31,184 nt of DNA from an uncultured Collinsella sp. (GTDB lineage Bacteria; Actinomycetota; Coriobacteriia; Coriobacteriales; Coriobacteriaceae): positions 1-31,184 of the forward strand of contig CAAERQ010000008.1 in the NCBI GenBank assembly GCA_900758475.1, given 5' to 3'. Below, one piece after another: positions 22,917-31,145 of this stretch (position 1 is its first letter; each line of letters starts with the position of its first letter). The notes below the pieces were generated by a model that saw nothing but the letters and a program-made list of their open reading frames with translations, was not told the origin of the DNA and ran no database searches. Both the position numbers and the translations under genes were made by a program.

Positions 22917-22979
22917 AGACTGTCCCAAACGACTAGTCGTTTAAGAACGTCCCCAATGACTAGTGCCCAATGACTAGTG
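22917..22979 (-). repeat. Family B repeat, copy 4 (inverted)
   Basis: Reading the minus strand, GACTAGTC-type units start near 22978, at about 22963 and again near 22938, followed by TTTGGGACAGTCTT. The array is in inverted orientation to copy 3, making the pair the outer arms of a 355-bp palindromic composite. Its first unit contains the TAG stop codon of hisE. Confidence 0.88.
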
Positions 22980-23291
22980 GCGGCGAGAGTTGAGTTCGCC
23001 GGCCAGCTCGTCGAGGGTGATACCGTAGCGTTCGAGCGTTACGAGCAGATGGTAGACCAGGTCACCGGCCTCGTAGCGGATGTGGTCGTGATCGTTATCC
23101 TTGCAGGCCATGATGACCTCGCTCGCCTCCTCGGCAAGCTTCTTGAGCAGCTCGTCCTCGACGTCGGTCAGCAGGCGAGCGGTATAGCTTTCCTGCGGCG
23201 ACGCGTCGCGACGACCGTGAATCACCTCGGCCAGACCCGTCAGCGTCTCGCCGATATTTCCATCCTGAACATTTGCGGTGCGCACACCCAT
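22974..23291 (-). CDS. hisE: Phosphoribosyl-ATP pyrophosphatase
   Basis: Second step of histidine synthesis: hydrolyses PR-ATP to PR-AMP and pyrophosphate. At 105 residues this is the usual stand-alone HisE. The all-alpha NTP-PPase signature is visible as KLAEEASEVIMACKDND and YEAGDLVYHLLVTLE. AAAGGA precedes the ATG. It is the last gene of the operon, 46 bp after hisI. Its TAG stop codon lies inside an ACTAGT unit of the family B repeat, so the final residues may have been changed when the repeat arrived. Confidence 0.95.
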   Translation of the reverse strand: MGVRTANVQDGNIGETLTGLAEVIHGRRDASPQESYTARLLTDVEDELLKKLAEEASEVIMACKDNDHDHIRYEAGDLVYHLLVTLERYGITLDELAGELNSRRH

Positions 23292-23337
23292 AGTTCAATC
23301 CTTTCCGTTTTACCGAGCGCCCAACAGGACGCCCGCC

Positions 23338-23667
23338 TTAGGCGAGTTTCTTAAAGAAGCAGGTACGGTTGCCGGTGTGGCAAGCCGGGCCCGGCGAGTC
23401 AACCTTGACCAGCAGCGTATCGCTATCGCAGTCGGCCCAGAGTTCCTTGACCTCCTGCATATTGCCGCTCGTCGCGCCCTTGTTCCAGAGCTCCTGGCGG
23501 CTGCGACTCCAAAACCACGTGGTCCCGGTCTTAAGCGTCAGCCCCACCGACTCCTCGTTCATCCAAGCAACCATAAGCACCTCACCGGTGTCATACTGCT
23601 GAACCACACAGGGAATCAGCCCGCGGGCGTCGTATTTGAGCTCGGACGCAGTTGTCACTTGCTCCAT
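23338..23667 (-). CDS. hisI: Phosphoribosyl-AMP cyclohydrolase
   Basis: Third step: opens the purine ring of PR-AMP to give ProFAR. The 109 residues contain VVQQYDTGEVLMVAWMN, TTWFWSRSRQELWNKGATSGN, and the zinc and magnesium ligands in WADCDSDTLLV and GPACHTGNRTCFF. It is separate from hisE, unlike the fused HisIE of enterobacteria. The ATG abuts the hisF stop codon with no spacer and has only a weak ribosome site, so translation is probably coupled to hisF. Confidence 0.96.
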   Translation of the reverse strand: MEQVTTASELKYDARGLIPCVVQQYDTGEVLMVAWMNEESVGLTLKTGTTWFWSRSRQELWNKGATSGNMQEVKELWADCDSDTLLVKVDSPGPACHTGNRTCFFKKLA

Positions 23668-24450
23668 TTAAAAATCCAATCTCACGGGAATTCCCTGCGA
23701 TGCCATATACTCTTTGACTTCGCGAATGCTGAAGGTTCCAAAGTGAAAGACGCTGGCCGCCAGCACGGCATCGGCCTCGCCCTCAATCACACCCTCGGCA
23801 AAATGCTCGAGCGTACCCACGCCGCCGCTCGCAATCACCGGGATCGGCACCGCGCGCGCCACGGCACGGGTGAGTGCCAGGTCGAAGCCAGCCTTGGTGC
23901 CGTCGCGATCCATGCTGGTGAGCAAGATCTCACCGGCGCCGCGACGAGCCGCCTCCTCGGACCACGCCACCGCATCGATACCTGTGGCGTTGCGACCGCC
24001 CGCCGTGAAGACCTCCCACTTGTCGGCTCCGGATGCGCCGGGTAAGCCGACGCGTTTGGCATCAATCGCCACGACCACGGCCTGACTGCCAAACGCCGCG
24101 GCAGCTTGGCTAATCAGCGACGGGTCGCGCACGGCGGCAGAGTTAAGCGACACCTTGTCGGCACCGGCCGCAACCATGGTGCGCATGCCCGCCAGGTCGC
24201 GAAAGCCGCCGCCCACGGTATAGGGAATGGCCAGCTCCTCGGCCGCGTGCGCCGCCATCTCGATAGTCGTCGTACGGTTGTCGCTCGTGGCGGTAATGTC
24301 CAAAAAGACGACCTCGTCCGCACCCTCGCGGTCGTAGGCGCGGGCCAGCTCCACCGGGTCGCCCGCATCGCGCAGGCTCACAAAGTTGACGCCCTTGACC
24401 ACGCGGCCGTCCTTAACATCCAGACAGGGAATCACGCGTTTGGTAAGCAT
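23668..24450 (-). CDS. hisF: Imidazole glycerol phosphate synthase, cyclase subunit
   Basis: TIM-barrel subunit that joins PRFAR with ammonia delivered by HisH, giving IGP and AICAR. The 260 residues begin LTKRVIPCLDVKDGRVVKG, where D11 is catalytic, and include VVVAIDAKRV with the second catalytic Asp. The phosphate-binding loops are TVGGGFR and IASGGVGTLEHF. GGAGGAG precedes the ATG. It starts 3 bp after hisA. AICAR made here is the substrate of PurH, which is also in the window. Confidence 0.97.
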   Translation of the reverse strand: MLTKRVIPCLDVKDGRVVKGVNFVSLRDAGDPVELARAYDREGADEVVFLDITATSDNRTTTIEMAAHAAEELAIPYTVGGGFRDLAGMRTMVAAGADKVSLNSAAVRDPSLISQAAAAFGSQAVVVAIDAKRVGLPGASGADKWEVFTAGGRNATGIDAVAWSEEAARRGAGEILLTSMDRDGTKAGFDLALTRAVARAVPIPVIASGGVGTLEHFAEGVIEGEADAVLAASVFHFGTFSIREVKEYMASQGIPVRLDF

Positions 24451-24453
24451 GGG

Positions 24454-25193
<740 letters not shown>

Positions 25194-25197
<4 letters not shown>

Positions 25198-25895
25198 CTG
25201 CCGACCTCCTCGACGATGCTCACGAAGTTCTTAAGAATGCGCTGACCCAGCGCAGAAGATTTCTCGGGATGGAACTGGCAGCCCCACACGTTACCGTGGC
25301 GCACGATGCACGGGAAGCTCCGCGTGTAGTGTGTGCGCGCCAGCACATCGGCGGCATCGGCATCGTCTGCCACCGCGTAGCTGTGGGTGAAGTACATGTT
25401 GGCACCCTCGGCAAAACCGTCGAGCAGCGAATCGGCCGCACCGGCGGGCGTCATGTGCACCTGGTCCCAACCCACGTGCGGCACCTTCAGGCGGCTCGAC
25501 TCCAGGCGCGTGCACGAGCCGCGCATGATGCCCAGGCCATCGACCCAGGGGCCGCCAGCCTGCTCAGAGGCATCGTCGTCCGCGTCCGCACCCTCGTCCA
25601 CAGGCACGCCCTCGTCGCCGCGCTCAAAAAACAGCTGAAGGCCCAGGCAGATGCCGAGCAGCGGAGTTCCAGCGGCAACGGCGTCGAGCACCGCGTCCGC
25701 CTCGCCGCTCTCGCGCATAAAGGCAATCGCGTCGTAGAACGCACCCACGCCTGGGATGACCAGGCCGTCGGCGTTACGGATCTGCTCCGGGTCGTCCGAC
25801 GTGCAGGCGACGGCACCGGCGCGCGCAAGCCCGCGCACAACGCTCGACAAGTTGCCCTTGTGGTAGTCGACCACCACGATCTTCGGTTCGCCCAC
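25194..25895 (-). CDS. hisH: Imidazole glycerol phosphate synthase, glutaminase subunit
   Basis: Class I glutamine amidotransferase that feeds ammonia to HisF. The nucleophilic Cys lies in GICLGLQLFFERG, and the His-Glu pair in CQFHPEKSS. The 233 residues exceed the usual ~200 because of an acidic insert (about 20 residues, Asp/Glu/Ala-rich, after FFERGDEG) in the loop following the nucleophile. A GGGAGGGG ribosome site lies before the ATG. It is separated from hisB by 80 bp that contain a strong hairpin. Confidence 0.96.
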
Positions 25896-25921
25896 GCGAC
25901 CCCTCCCTTATCTCATCGTCC

Positions 25922-25962
25922 AAAACCACCACGAAGGTGCCTGTCCCCTTTGTGGTGGTTTT
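25922..25962. repeat. Hairpin with a GGTGCCTGTCCCC loop between hisB and hisH
   Basis: AAAACCACCAC (25922-25932) pairs perfectly with GTGGTGGTTTT (25952-25962) around a 19-nt loop containing GGTGCCTGTCCCC. In the operon direction the stem ends in TTTT and could act as a partial terminator or RNA-processing site. The loop motif resembles short GGGGACAGGCACC intergenic repeats that I recall from other bacterial genomes. Confidence 0.7.
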
Positions 25963-25975
25963 ACCCTTGTGACGG

Positions 25976-26563
25976 TTACAGCGAGCCCTTGGTGCTGGGG
26001 ATGCCTTGCACGCGGGGATCGAGCTCGCAGGCGCGGCGCATCGTGCGGCCCACGGCCTTAAAGGCCGCCTCGATAATGTGATGCGAGTTGCCGCCCACCA
26101 GCTCGCGCACGTGCAGCGTGAGCTTGGCGTCGCGCGCAAAGGCGTAGAAGAACTCGACGGCTAGCTCGGTATCGAAGCTGCCCACGCGCTCGGTCGGCAC
26201 AGGCAGCTCGCAGTAGGCTTGCCCGCGGCCCGAGATGTCAACGGCGGCCATCACGAGCGTCTCGTCCATGGCGATCGCCGCGTCGGCAAAGCGCGTAATG
26301 CCCGCCTTGTCGCCCAGCGCCTGACAAAACGCCTCGCCCAGCACGATGCCCGTGTCCTCGACGGTATGGTGCGCGTCGACCTCGACGTCGCCCACCGCGT
26401 GTACCGTCAAATCAAACAAACCGTGGCGGCCAAAGGCGTTGAGCATGTGGTCGAAAAACGGCACGCCGGTCGAGATATCGCACGTACCGGTTCCATCCAG
26501 GTCGAGCTTGACGACAATATCGGTCTCCCCCGTCTTACGGGTTACCTCGGCATAGCGGCCCAT
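25976..26563 (-). CDS. hisB: Imidazoleglycerol-phosphate dehydratase
   Basis: Sixth step: dehydrates IGP to imidazole acetol phosphate using Mn. The 195 residues are the monofunctional length, with no phosphatase domain. Metal-binding motifs are DAHHTVEDTG and NSHHIIEAAFKA, with FFDHMLNAFGRHG near the N-terminus. GGAGGAG before the ATG lies within the last codons of hisC, and the hisC stop codon abuts the hisB start, so they are coupled. Confidence 0.97.
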   Translation of the reverse strand: MGRYAEVTRKTGETDIVVKLDLDGTGTCDISTGVPFFDHMLNAFGRHGLFDLTVHAVGDVEVDAHHTVEDTGIVLGEAFCQALGDKAGITRFADAAIAMDETLVMAAVDISGRGQAYCELPVPTERVGSFDTELAVEFFYAFARDAKLTLHVRELVGGNSHHIIEAAFKAVGRTMRRACELDPRVQGIPSTKGSL

Positions 26564-27679
26564 CTACATCTCCTCCTTCACCAGCGCGGCAAACGCAGCC
26601 AGCACCTCATCGTTTTCCTGCGGCGTGCCTACGGTGATGCGCAGGCAGTCCGCAAGGCCCGGCGCATAGCTAAAGTCGCGCACCAAAATCGAATACTCGT
26701 CGCGCAGACGCTCGCGCACGCGCGTGGCATGTGGCGTGCGTACGAGCACAAAGTTCGCCGCGCTCGGCCATGCCTCCACGGGCAAGCCCTCGGCAGCCAT
26801 CGCACGCAGAGCGGCCAGCTCGCGCTCGCGCTCGGATGCGACCTGCGCCACCACGGGCGCGTACGCATCGCGGGCACGCACGCAGGCAAGCGCGGCGGCC
26901 TGGCTCAGCACGTTGACCGAATAGATCTGGCGAATCGCCGCGAACACCTCGATGACCTCGGGCGCCGCGATCACGTAGCCCAGGCGCGTGCCAGCGGCGC
27001 CAAACGCCTTGGACAGCGTATGCAAAATCACCAGGTTGGGATGCTCGGCGATAAGTCCCTGCGCCATGGTGGCCGCGCCAAACGAATCGTCGGCAAACTC
27101 AACGTAAGCCTCGTCGACCATGACCATGCCGGGGCAGGCATTGCACAGGGCCGCGACAAAGTCGAGCGGTGCCACGTCACCCGTGGGATTGTTGGGCGAG
27201 GTCACGATTGCCAGGTTGCACTCGGGCGCGGCCGCGAGCACAGCAGCTTGGTCGAGCTCAAAGGTCGCCGGATCGCGCCACACGTCGCGCACCTCGGTCT
27301 GGCACAGAGATGCAAAGAAGGCATACTCGCTAAAACACGGCGGGCAGTTGAGCAGGGTCCGCCCCGCGCCGCCAAACGCCAGCAGATAGTTATAGAGCAA
27401 CTCGTCGCCGCCGTTGCCCACGCAGATGTTCTCGCGCGTCACGCCATGCCAGGCAGCAAGCTCGTCGCGCAGATCGTTGGACATGGGATCGGGGTAGCGG
27501 TTGAGCGGTGTGGCAGCCAGAGCCGCATCGATTGCCTCGCGCACGCCGGCCGGCACGGGATAGGTGTTCTCGTTGGCCGAAAGGTTGATGCGCGTGGGCG
27601 TAAAGTTGGGATCGTAGGGCTCAATGCCGGCCAGGTAAGGCTGGACAAGCTCCTTCATACGGGACGTCAGCTCGGCCAT
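26564..27679 (-). CDS. hisC: Histidinol-phosphate aminotransferase
   Basis: PLP enzyme converting imidazole acetol phosphate and glutamate to histidinol phosphate. It starts at the ATG at 27677-27679, 1 nt after the hisD stop codon and with GAGGAGG upstream; longer frames run into hisD. The 371 residues include the PLP-binding region ICVGNGGDELLYNYLLAF, TSPNNPTGDV, VDEAYVEF and the Schiff-base Lys in LHTLSKAFGAAGTRLGY. The Arg binding the substrate carboxylate lies in DCLRITVGT. Confidence 0.97.
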   Translation of the reverse strand: MAELTSRMKELVQPYLAGIEPYDPNFTPTRINLSANENTYPVPAGVREAIDAALAATPLNRYPDPMSNDLRDELAAWHGVTRENICVGNGGDELLYNYLLAFGGAGRTLLNCPPCFSEYAFFASLCQTEVRDVWRDPATFELDQAAVLAAAPECNLAIVTSPNNPTGDVAPLDFVAALCNACPGMVMVDEAYVEFADDSFGAATMAQGLIAEHPNLVILHTLSKAFGAAGTRLGYVIAAPEVIEVFAAIRQIYSVNVLSQAAALACVRARDAYAPVVAQVASERERELAALRAMAAEGLPVEAWPSAANFVLVRTPHATRVRERLRDEYSILVRDFSYAPGLADCLRITVGTPQENDEVLAAFAALVKEEM

Positions 27680-27680
27680 A

Positions 27681-29114
27681 TTAGGCCTCCTCGACGACCG
27701 CGCCAGCGGCACCGCCCGCCGCCGCCAGGTCCACACCCTCGGCAACCGTCGCCACGGCGTCGCCCGGCCAGGCAACCTTGGTCAGGTCGGCCGCAGCCAG
27801 CGACGCGGCGTTCACGGCATCCTCGCCCCGCTCCAACACGCGGCGGCGCAGTGCGGCAGAAAGCGCGTGCGCCCACAGGCCCTCGGCCTCGGCCAGGCGC
27901 TGCGTAGCGGGAGCGTCGGAGAGCAGGCCCTCGGGCGTATAGCAAATGACACTCGAGCGCTTAACAAACTCTTCGACCGAAAGCGGGTTGGAGAACATGG
28001 CCGTGCCGCCGGTCGGCAGCGTGTGATTGGGGCCGGCAACATAATCGCCGAGCGGCTCGGAGCTCCAAGCGCCCACAAAGATGGCACCGGCGTTGCGGAT
28101 ACCGCCAAGCAGGCCCATCGCATCCTTGCAGTGCAGCTCCAGGTGCTCGGGCGCCACGGTGTTCACCGCCTCGACGGCAGCGGCCATGTCGGCGGCGACC
28201 ACGATGGTGCCCTCGTTATCGAGCGAGGCACGCGTGATCTCGGCACGCGGGGACTGCGCTACCAGAATGTCGATACCCGCCTCGACCTCGCGCGCAAACT
28301 GCTCGTCGCAGGTCACCAGATAGCAGGCTGCCAGCGGATCGTGCTCGGCCTGGGCCATCAGGTCGGCCGCGACCACCATAGGCTTGGCCGTGGCATCGGC
28401 CAGCACACAGACCTCGGAGGGACCGGCAACCATGTCGATACCCACGTCACCCGAGACAATCTGCTTGGCCGCGGCAACAAAGGCGTTGCCCGGACCGGTG
28501 ATTTTGTCGACGCGCGGAATGGTCTCGGTACCGTACGCCAGCGCGGCCACGGCCTGAGCGCCGCCCACCATATAGATCTCGTCCACGCCGCCGAGCTTTG
28601 CCGCGGCGAGCGTATAGGGGCTAATCAGGCCGTCCTTTTGCGGCGGCGTCACCATGACCACGCGCTTAACGCCGGCAACCTTGGCGGGAATGGCGTTCAT
28701 GAGCACGGTGGAAGGATACTGCGCGCGGCCGCCCGGCACGTAGATGCCGGCCGCAGCAAGCGGGGTCACCTTAACGCCGAGCATCGTGCCGTCCGGGCGC
28801 GTGGTAAACCAGCTCTGCTCGACCTCACGCTGGTGGAACTCGCGAATCTGGCGTGCGGCCTTCTCGAGCGCGGCAACAAAGGCAGGATCAAGGCCTTCGA
28901 GCGCAGCATCGATCTGCTCCTGCGGTAGGCGAAAACTCTGCAGCTCAACACCGTCAAAACGCTGGCAGTAATCGCGCACCGCGGCATCGCCGTTGGCGCG
29001 CACGTTGGCCACGATATCGCGGGCGGCGTCGACGATGTTTTGCGGCAGCACGCCCTTGCGGTTGAGCTGGTTGGTAACGAGGCGCTCACCGGGAGCAAGC
29101 TTGATGGTCTTCAT
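27681..29114 (-). CDS. hisD: Histidinol dehydrogenase
   Basis: Zinc and NAD enzyme for the last two oxidations, histidinol to histidine. Family motifs include VPGGRAQYPSTVLMNAIPAKVAGV, DKITGPGNAFVAAAKQ, GIDMVAGPSEV and the catalytic and metal residues in PEHLELH and AGPNHTLPTGG. The 477 residues exceed the usual ~430. The excess is an Ala/Val/Gly-rich C-terminal tail of about 40 residues beyond the normal end, part of which overlaps the hisC translation signals. A GGGGAT-type ribosome site lies before the ATG. It follows hisZG after 105 bp containing a terminator-like hairpin. Confidence 0.96.
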   Translation of the reverse strand: MKTIKLAPGERLVTNQLNRKGVLPQNIVDAARDIVANVRANGDAAVRDYCQRFDGVELQSFRLPQEQIDAALEGLDPAFVAALEKAARQIREFHQREVEQSWFTTRPDGTMLGVKVTPLAAAGIYVPGGRAQYPSTVLMNAIPAKVAGVKRVVMVTPPQKDGLISPYTLAAAKLGGVDEIYMVGGAQAVAALAYGTETIPRVDKITGPGNAFVAAAKQIVSGDVGIDMVAGPSEVCVLADATAKPMVVAADLMAQAEHDPLAACYLVTCDEQFAREVEAGIDILVAQSPRAEITRASLDNEGTIVVAADMAAAVEAVNTVAPEHLELHCKDAMGLLGGIRNAGAIFVGAWSSEPLGDYVAGPNHTLPTGGTAMFSNPLSVEEFVKRSSVICYTPEGLLSDAPATQRLAEAEGLWAHALSAALRRRVLERGEDAVNAASLAAADLTKVAWPGDAVATVAEGVDLAAAGGAAGAVVEEA

Positions 29115-29146
29115 TTCGGTATCCCCTATCGGTCGAGGTTGCGTTT

Positions 29147-29192
29147 GAAAAACGAGAGGCCGGGCGGCGGCGCCAATCGGCCCGCAGCCCGG
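29147..29192 (-). terminator. Terminator-like hairpin between hisZG and hisD
   Basis: On the minus strand CCGGGC-T-GCGG and CCGC-C-GCCCGG form a GC-rich stem (29160-29192). About 8 nt of sequence and then TTTTT (29148-29152) follow. The spacing before the T-run is longer than ideal, so partial termination or polarity control is more likely than a full stop. It lies inside the operon. Confidence 0.55.
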
Positions 29193-29219
29193 ACGTTGGG
29201 ACGCCCGTACGTGCTCGCG

Positions 29220-30935
29220 CTATTGTGCCGAGCCCGCGACGGGCTCAAAATGCTTGTCCTTAACAGCAGCTGCCAAGCGATCGGCCAAGTTGCGTACGCG
29301 CGGATCCAGGCGTGCGGCACCTGGGTTGACGAAGAAGCGGGCCGTGCAGTCCATGATGCGGCCGGTGATGACCAGGTCGTTGTCGCGCAGGGTGGCGCCC
29401 GTGGCGGTAATGTCCACGATGCGGTCGGTCATGCCGACAATGGGGCCCAGCTCAATATTGCCGTGCAGCGAAACGATGTCGGCATTCACGCCGCGCTCGG
29501 CATACCAGGCGCTCGCGATGCGCGGGTATTTGGTGGCCACGCGAAGCGACCCGCGACGGGCATAGTTGCGCTCGGCCTGACCGGCGCGCCATGCGGGCTC
29601 CGCCTCAATGAAAGTGCACAGGCCGTAGCCCAGATCGACCAGCTGCAGCAAGTTGAGGTCTGCCTCGATAAGCGAGTCCCAGCCGCAGATGCCGCAATCG
29701 GCACCGCCACAGCCTACAAAAGCGGGCGCGTCGCTGGGGCGCACGATGACAAACTCGATATCTCCGACCGTGCCCTCGCCGGCACGCGTGTCGCGACCGC
29801 GCACGATCAGATGACGACCGGGGTCGCGCAGCTCGGAGACGTCTAAGCCTGCTGCCTCGAGCACGTCGAGCGTGTCGGCCTTAAGCGAGCCCTTGGGCAC
29901 GGCAATGCGCAGCGGACCCTCGGCGCCACGGCCCACGGCATGGTCACCATCGGAAGCGGCATCCTCGGCCGAGGTGCGCGCGGCCTCCAGACGCTCGAGC
30001 GAAAAGGCGAAGCCCGCCGCCGGCACCTCGACGCCGTCGCCGAACGCGCCGGTAAAGATGGAGTCGTAGCGACCGCCCGAGCCCACCGGATCGGGCAGGC
30101 CGCCGGCATAGGCCTTAAAGACCAGACCCGTGTAGTAATCGAAAGAGTTCATGATGGAGAAGTCGAAGGACAGCACCCGGGCGTCCTCGGGAGCCAGGCC
30201 CTCGACCAGGGCACGCAGCTCGCGCGTGAGCGGCGCGGCGATACCGGCAGCCTCCAGCAGCGTGTCCACGCGGTCGAGCACCTCGGCGCCGCCGTGAAGA
30301 CGCGGTAGCTCGCTAATGGCAGCCTTGACGGCATCGGACTCGGCACTTGCTGCCACGCGGGCATCAAGGCCCACAAAGTCGTTGGCGTGCACGCAGCGCA
30401 GGGCCTCGGCGGCCAGTTCGCGATTCTCGCACGCCGCGAGCAGCTCCTTAAACGGACGCACGCTACCTGCGACAATGCGTGCATCGGACAGCGCCAGCCT
30501 GCGCACCGCCTCGGCCACGAGCGAGACGATCTCGACATCGCCCGCTGTATCGCCCGCACCGATAAGCTCAAAGCCCAGCTGTGTAAACTGGCGCGAGCCG
30601 CCGGCATTGCGCTGGCACTCACGAACCACCGGCGCCTCGTAGCGAAGGCGTAGGGGCAGATCGGCCGCGCGCATGCGAGTCGAAACCAAGCGCACAATCG
30701 GCAGCGTGTTGTCGGGACGGACCACCAGCAGGCGACCGTCGTCATCAAAGAGCTTAAACGGCGTGTCCGCAATGCGGCCGCCTTCCCCGAGCGCACCCTT
30801 GTCCTCGAGCAGCGGCGTCTCGACCGGAAGGTAATGATGCTCCCTGAAGCAGCCCTTCACCGTCAGCGCAATCTCCTCGCGCGCCTGAGCCTCCTCGGGC
30901 AATATGTCCCGGAATCCCCACGGTGTGGCCGTCAT
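29220..30935 (-). CDS. hisZG: HisZ-HisG fusion: ATP phosphoribosyltransferase with its regulatory subunit
   Basis: First and feedback-controlled step of histidine synthesis, condensing ATP and PRPP, here as one 571-residue chain. Residues 1-~318 are HisZ, a catalytically inert relative of histidyl-tRNA synthetase: TPWGFRDILPEEA, RPDNTLPIVRLVSTRM, the class II motif-2-like RYEAPVVRECQRNAGGSRQFTQLGFELIG, and YYTGLVFKAYAGG with GSGGRYD. A ~25-residue flexible linker follows. Residues ~342-571 are short-form HisG, beginning LRIAVPKGSLKADTL and carrying the PRPP loop region ELGPIVGMTDRIVDIT. In most bacteria with short HisG the two are separate genes. GAGGAGG precedes the ATG. It heads the operon. 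Confidence 0.94.
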   Translation of the reverse strand: MTATPWGFRDILPEEAQAREEIALTVKGCFREHHYLPVETPLLEDKGALGEGGRIADTPFKLFDDDGRLLVVRPDNTLPIVRLVSTRMRAADLPLRLRYEAPVVRECQRNAGGSRQFTQLGFELIGAGDTAGDVEIVSLVAEAVRRLALSDARIVAGSVRPFKELLAACENRELAAEALRCVHANDFVGLDARVAASAESDAVKAAISELPRLHGGAEVLDRVDTLLEAAGIAAPLTRELRALVEGLAPEDARVLSFDFSIMNSFDYYTGLVFKAYAGGLPDPVGSGGRYDSIFTGAFGDGVEVPAAGFAFSLERLEAARTSAEDAASDGDHAVGRGAEGPLRIAVPKGSLKADTLDVLEAAGLDVSELRDPGRHLIVRGRDTRAGEGTVGDIEFVIVRPSDAPAFVGCGGADCGICGWDSLIEADLNLLQLVDLGYGLCTFIEAEPAWRAGQAERNYARRGSLRVATKYPRIASAWYAERGVNADIVSLHGNIELGPIVGMTDRIVDITATGATLRDNDLVITGRIMDCTARFFVNPGAARLDPRVRNLADRLAAAVKDKHFEPVAGSAQ

Positions 30936-30969
30936 CTGGTGAGCCTCCTCAACTGCGTTTCATATAGAA

Positions 30970-31001
30970 CAGAAGACCGGCATAGCTCCGCCGGTCTTCT
31001 G
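30970..31001. terminator. Perfect 12-bp hairpin in the histidine operon leader
   Basis: CAGAAGACCGGC (30970-30981) pairs perfectly with GCCGGTCTTCTG (30990-31001) around an 8-nt loop, 35 nt upstream of hisZG. On the minus strand it is followed by TTCTATATG, only a weak T-tract. It may attenuate, or stabilise the 5' end. I see no T-box motif and no histidine-rich leader peptide. Confidence 0.65.
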
Positions 31002-31009
31002 GGTACTTT

Positions 31010-31018
31010 AGCATACTA
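31010..31018 (-). promoter_or_regulatory. Candidate -10 region of the histidine operon
   Basis: The minus strand reads TAGTATGCT, which contains two overlapping weak -10 hexamers. Transcription would start just before the leader hairpin. No convincing -35 was found. Confidence 0.3.
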
Positions 31019-31145
31019 GAGTGTTTGCGGGGAAAATCGTCCTCCTCGGCTCACAGCGTATTCATTTGGAAACATTGGAGCGGATTGCCCGCGGCCCCGC
31101 TCGCCCATCGGAAGAGTTTACAGACGAGGGCCGGGGAGGCATGCT

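Noticed and set aside
26219..27907. 562-codon plus-strand frame opposite hisB, hisC and hisD
   Set aside because: Spans three real genes in antisense and ends in Pro/Arg-rich low complexity; no domain is recognisable.
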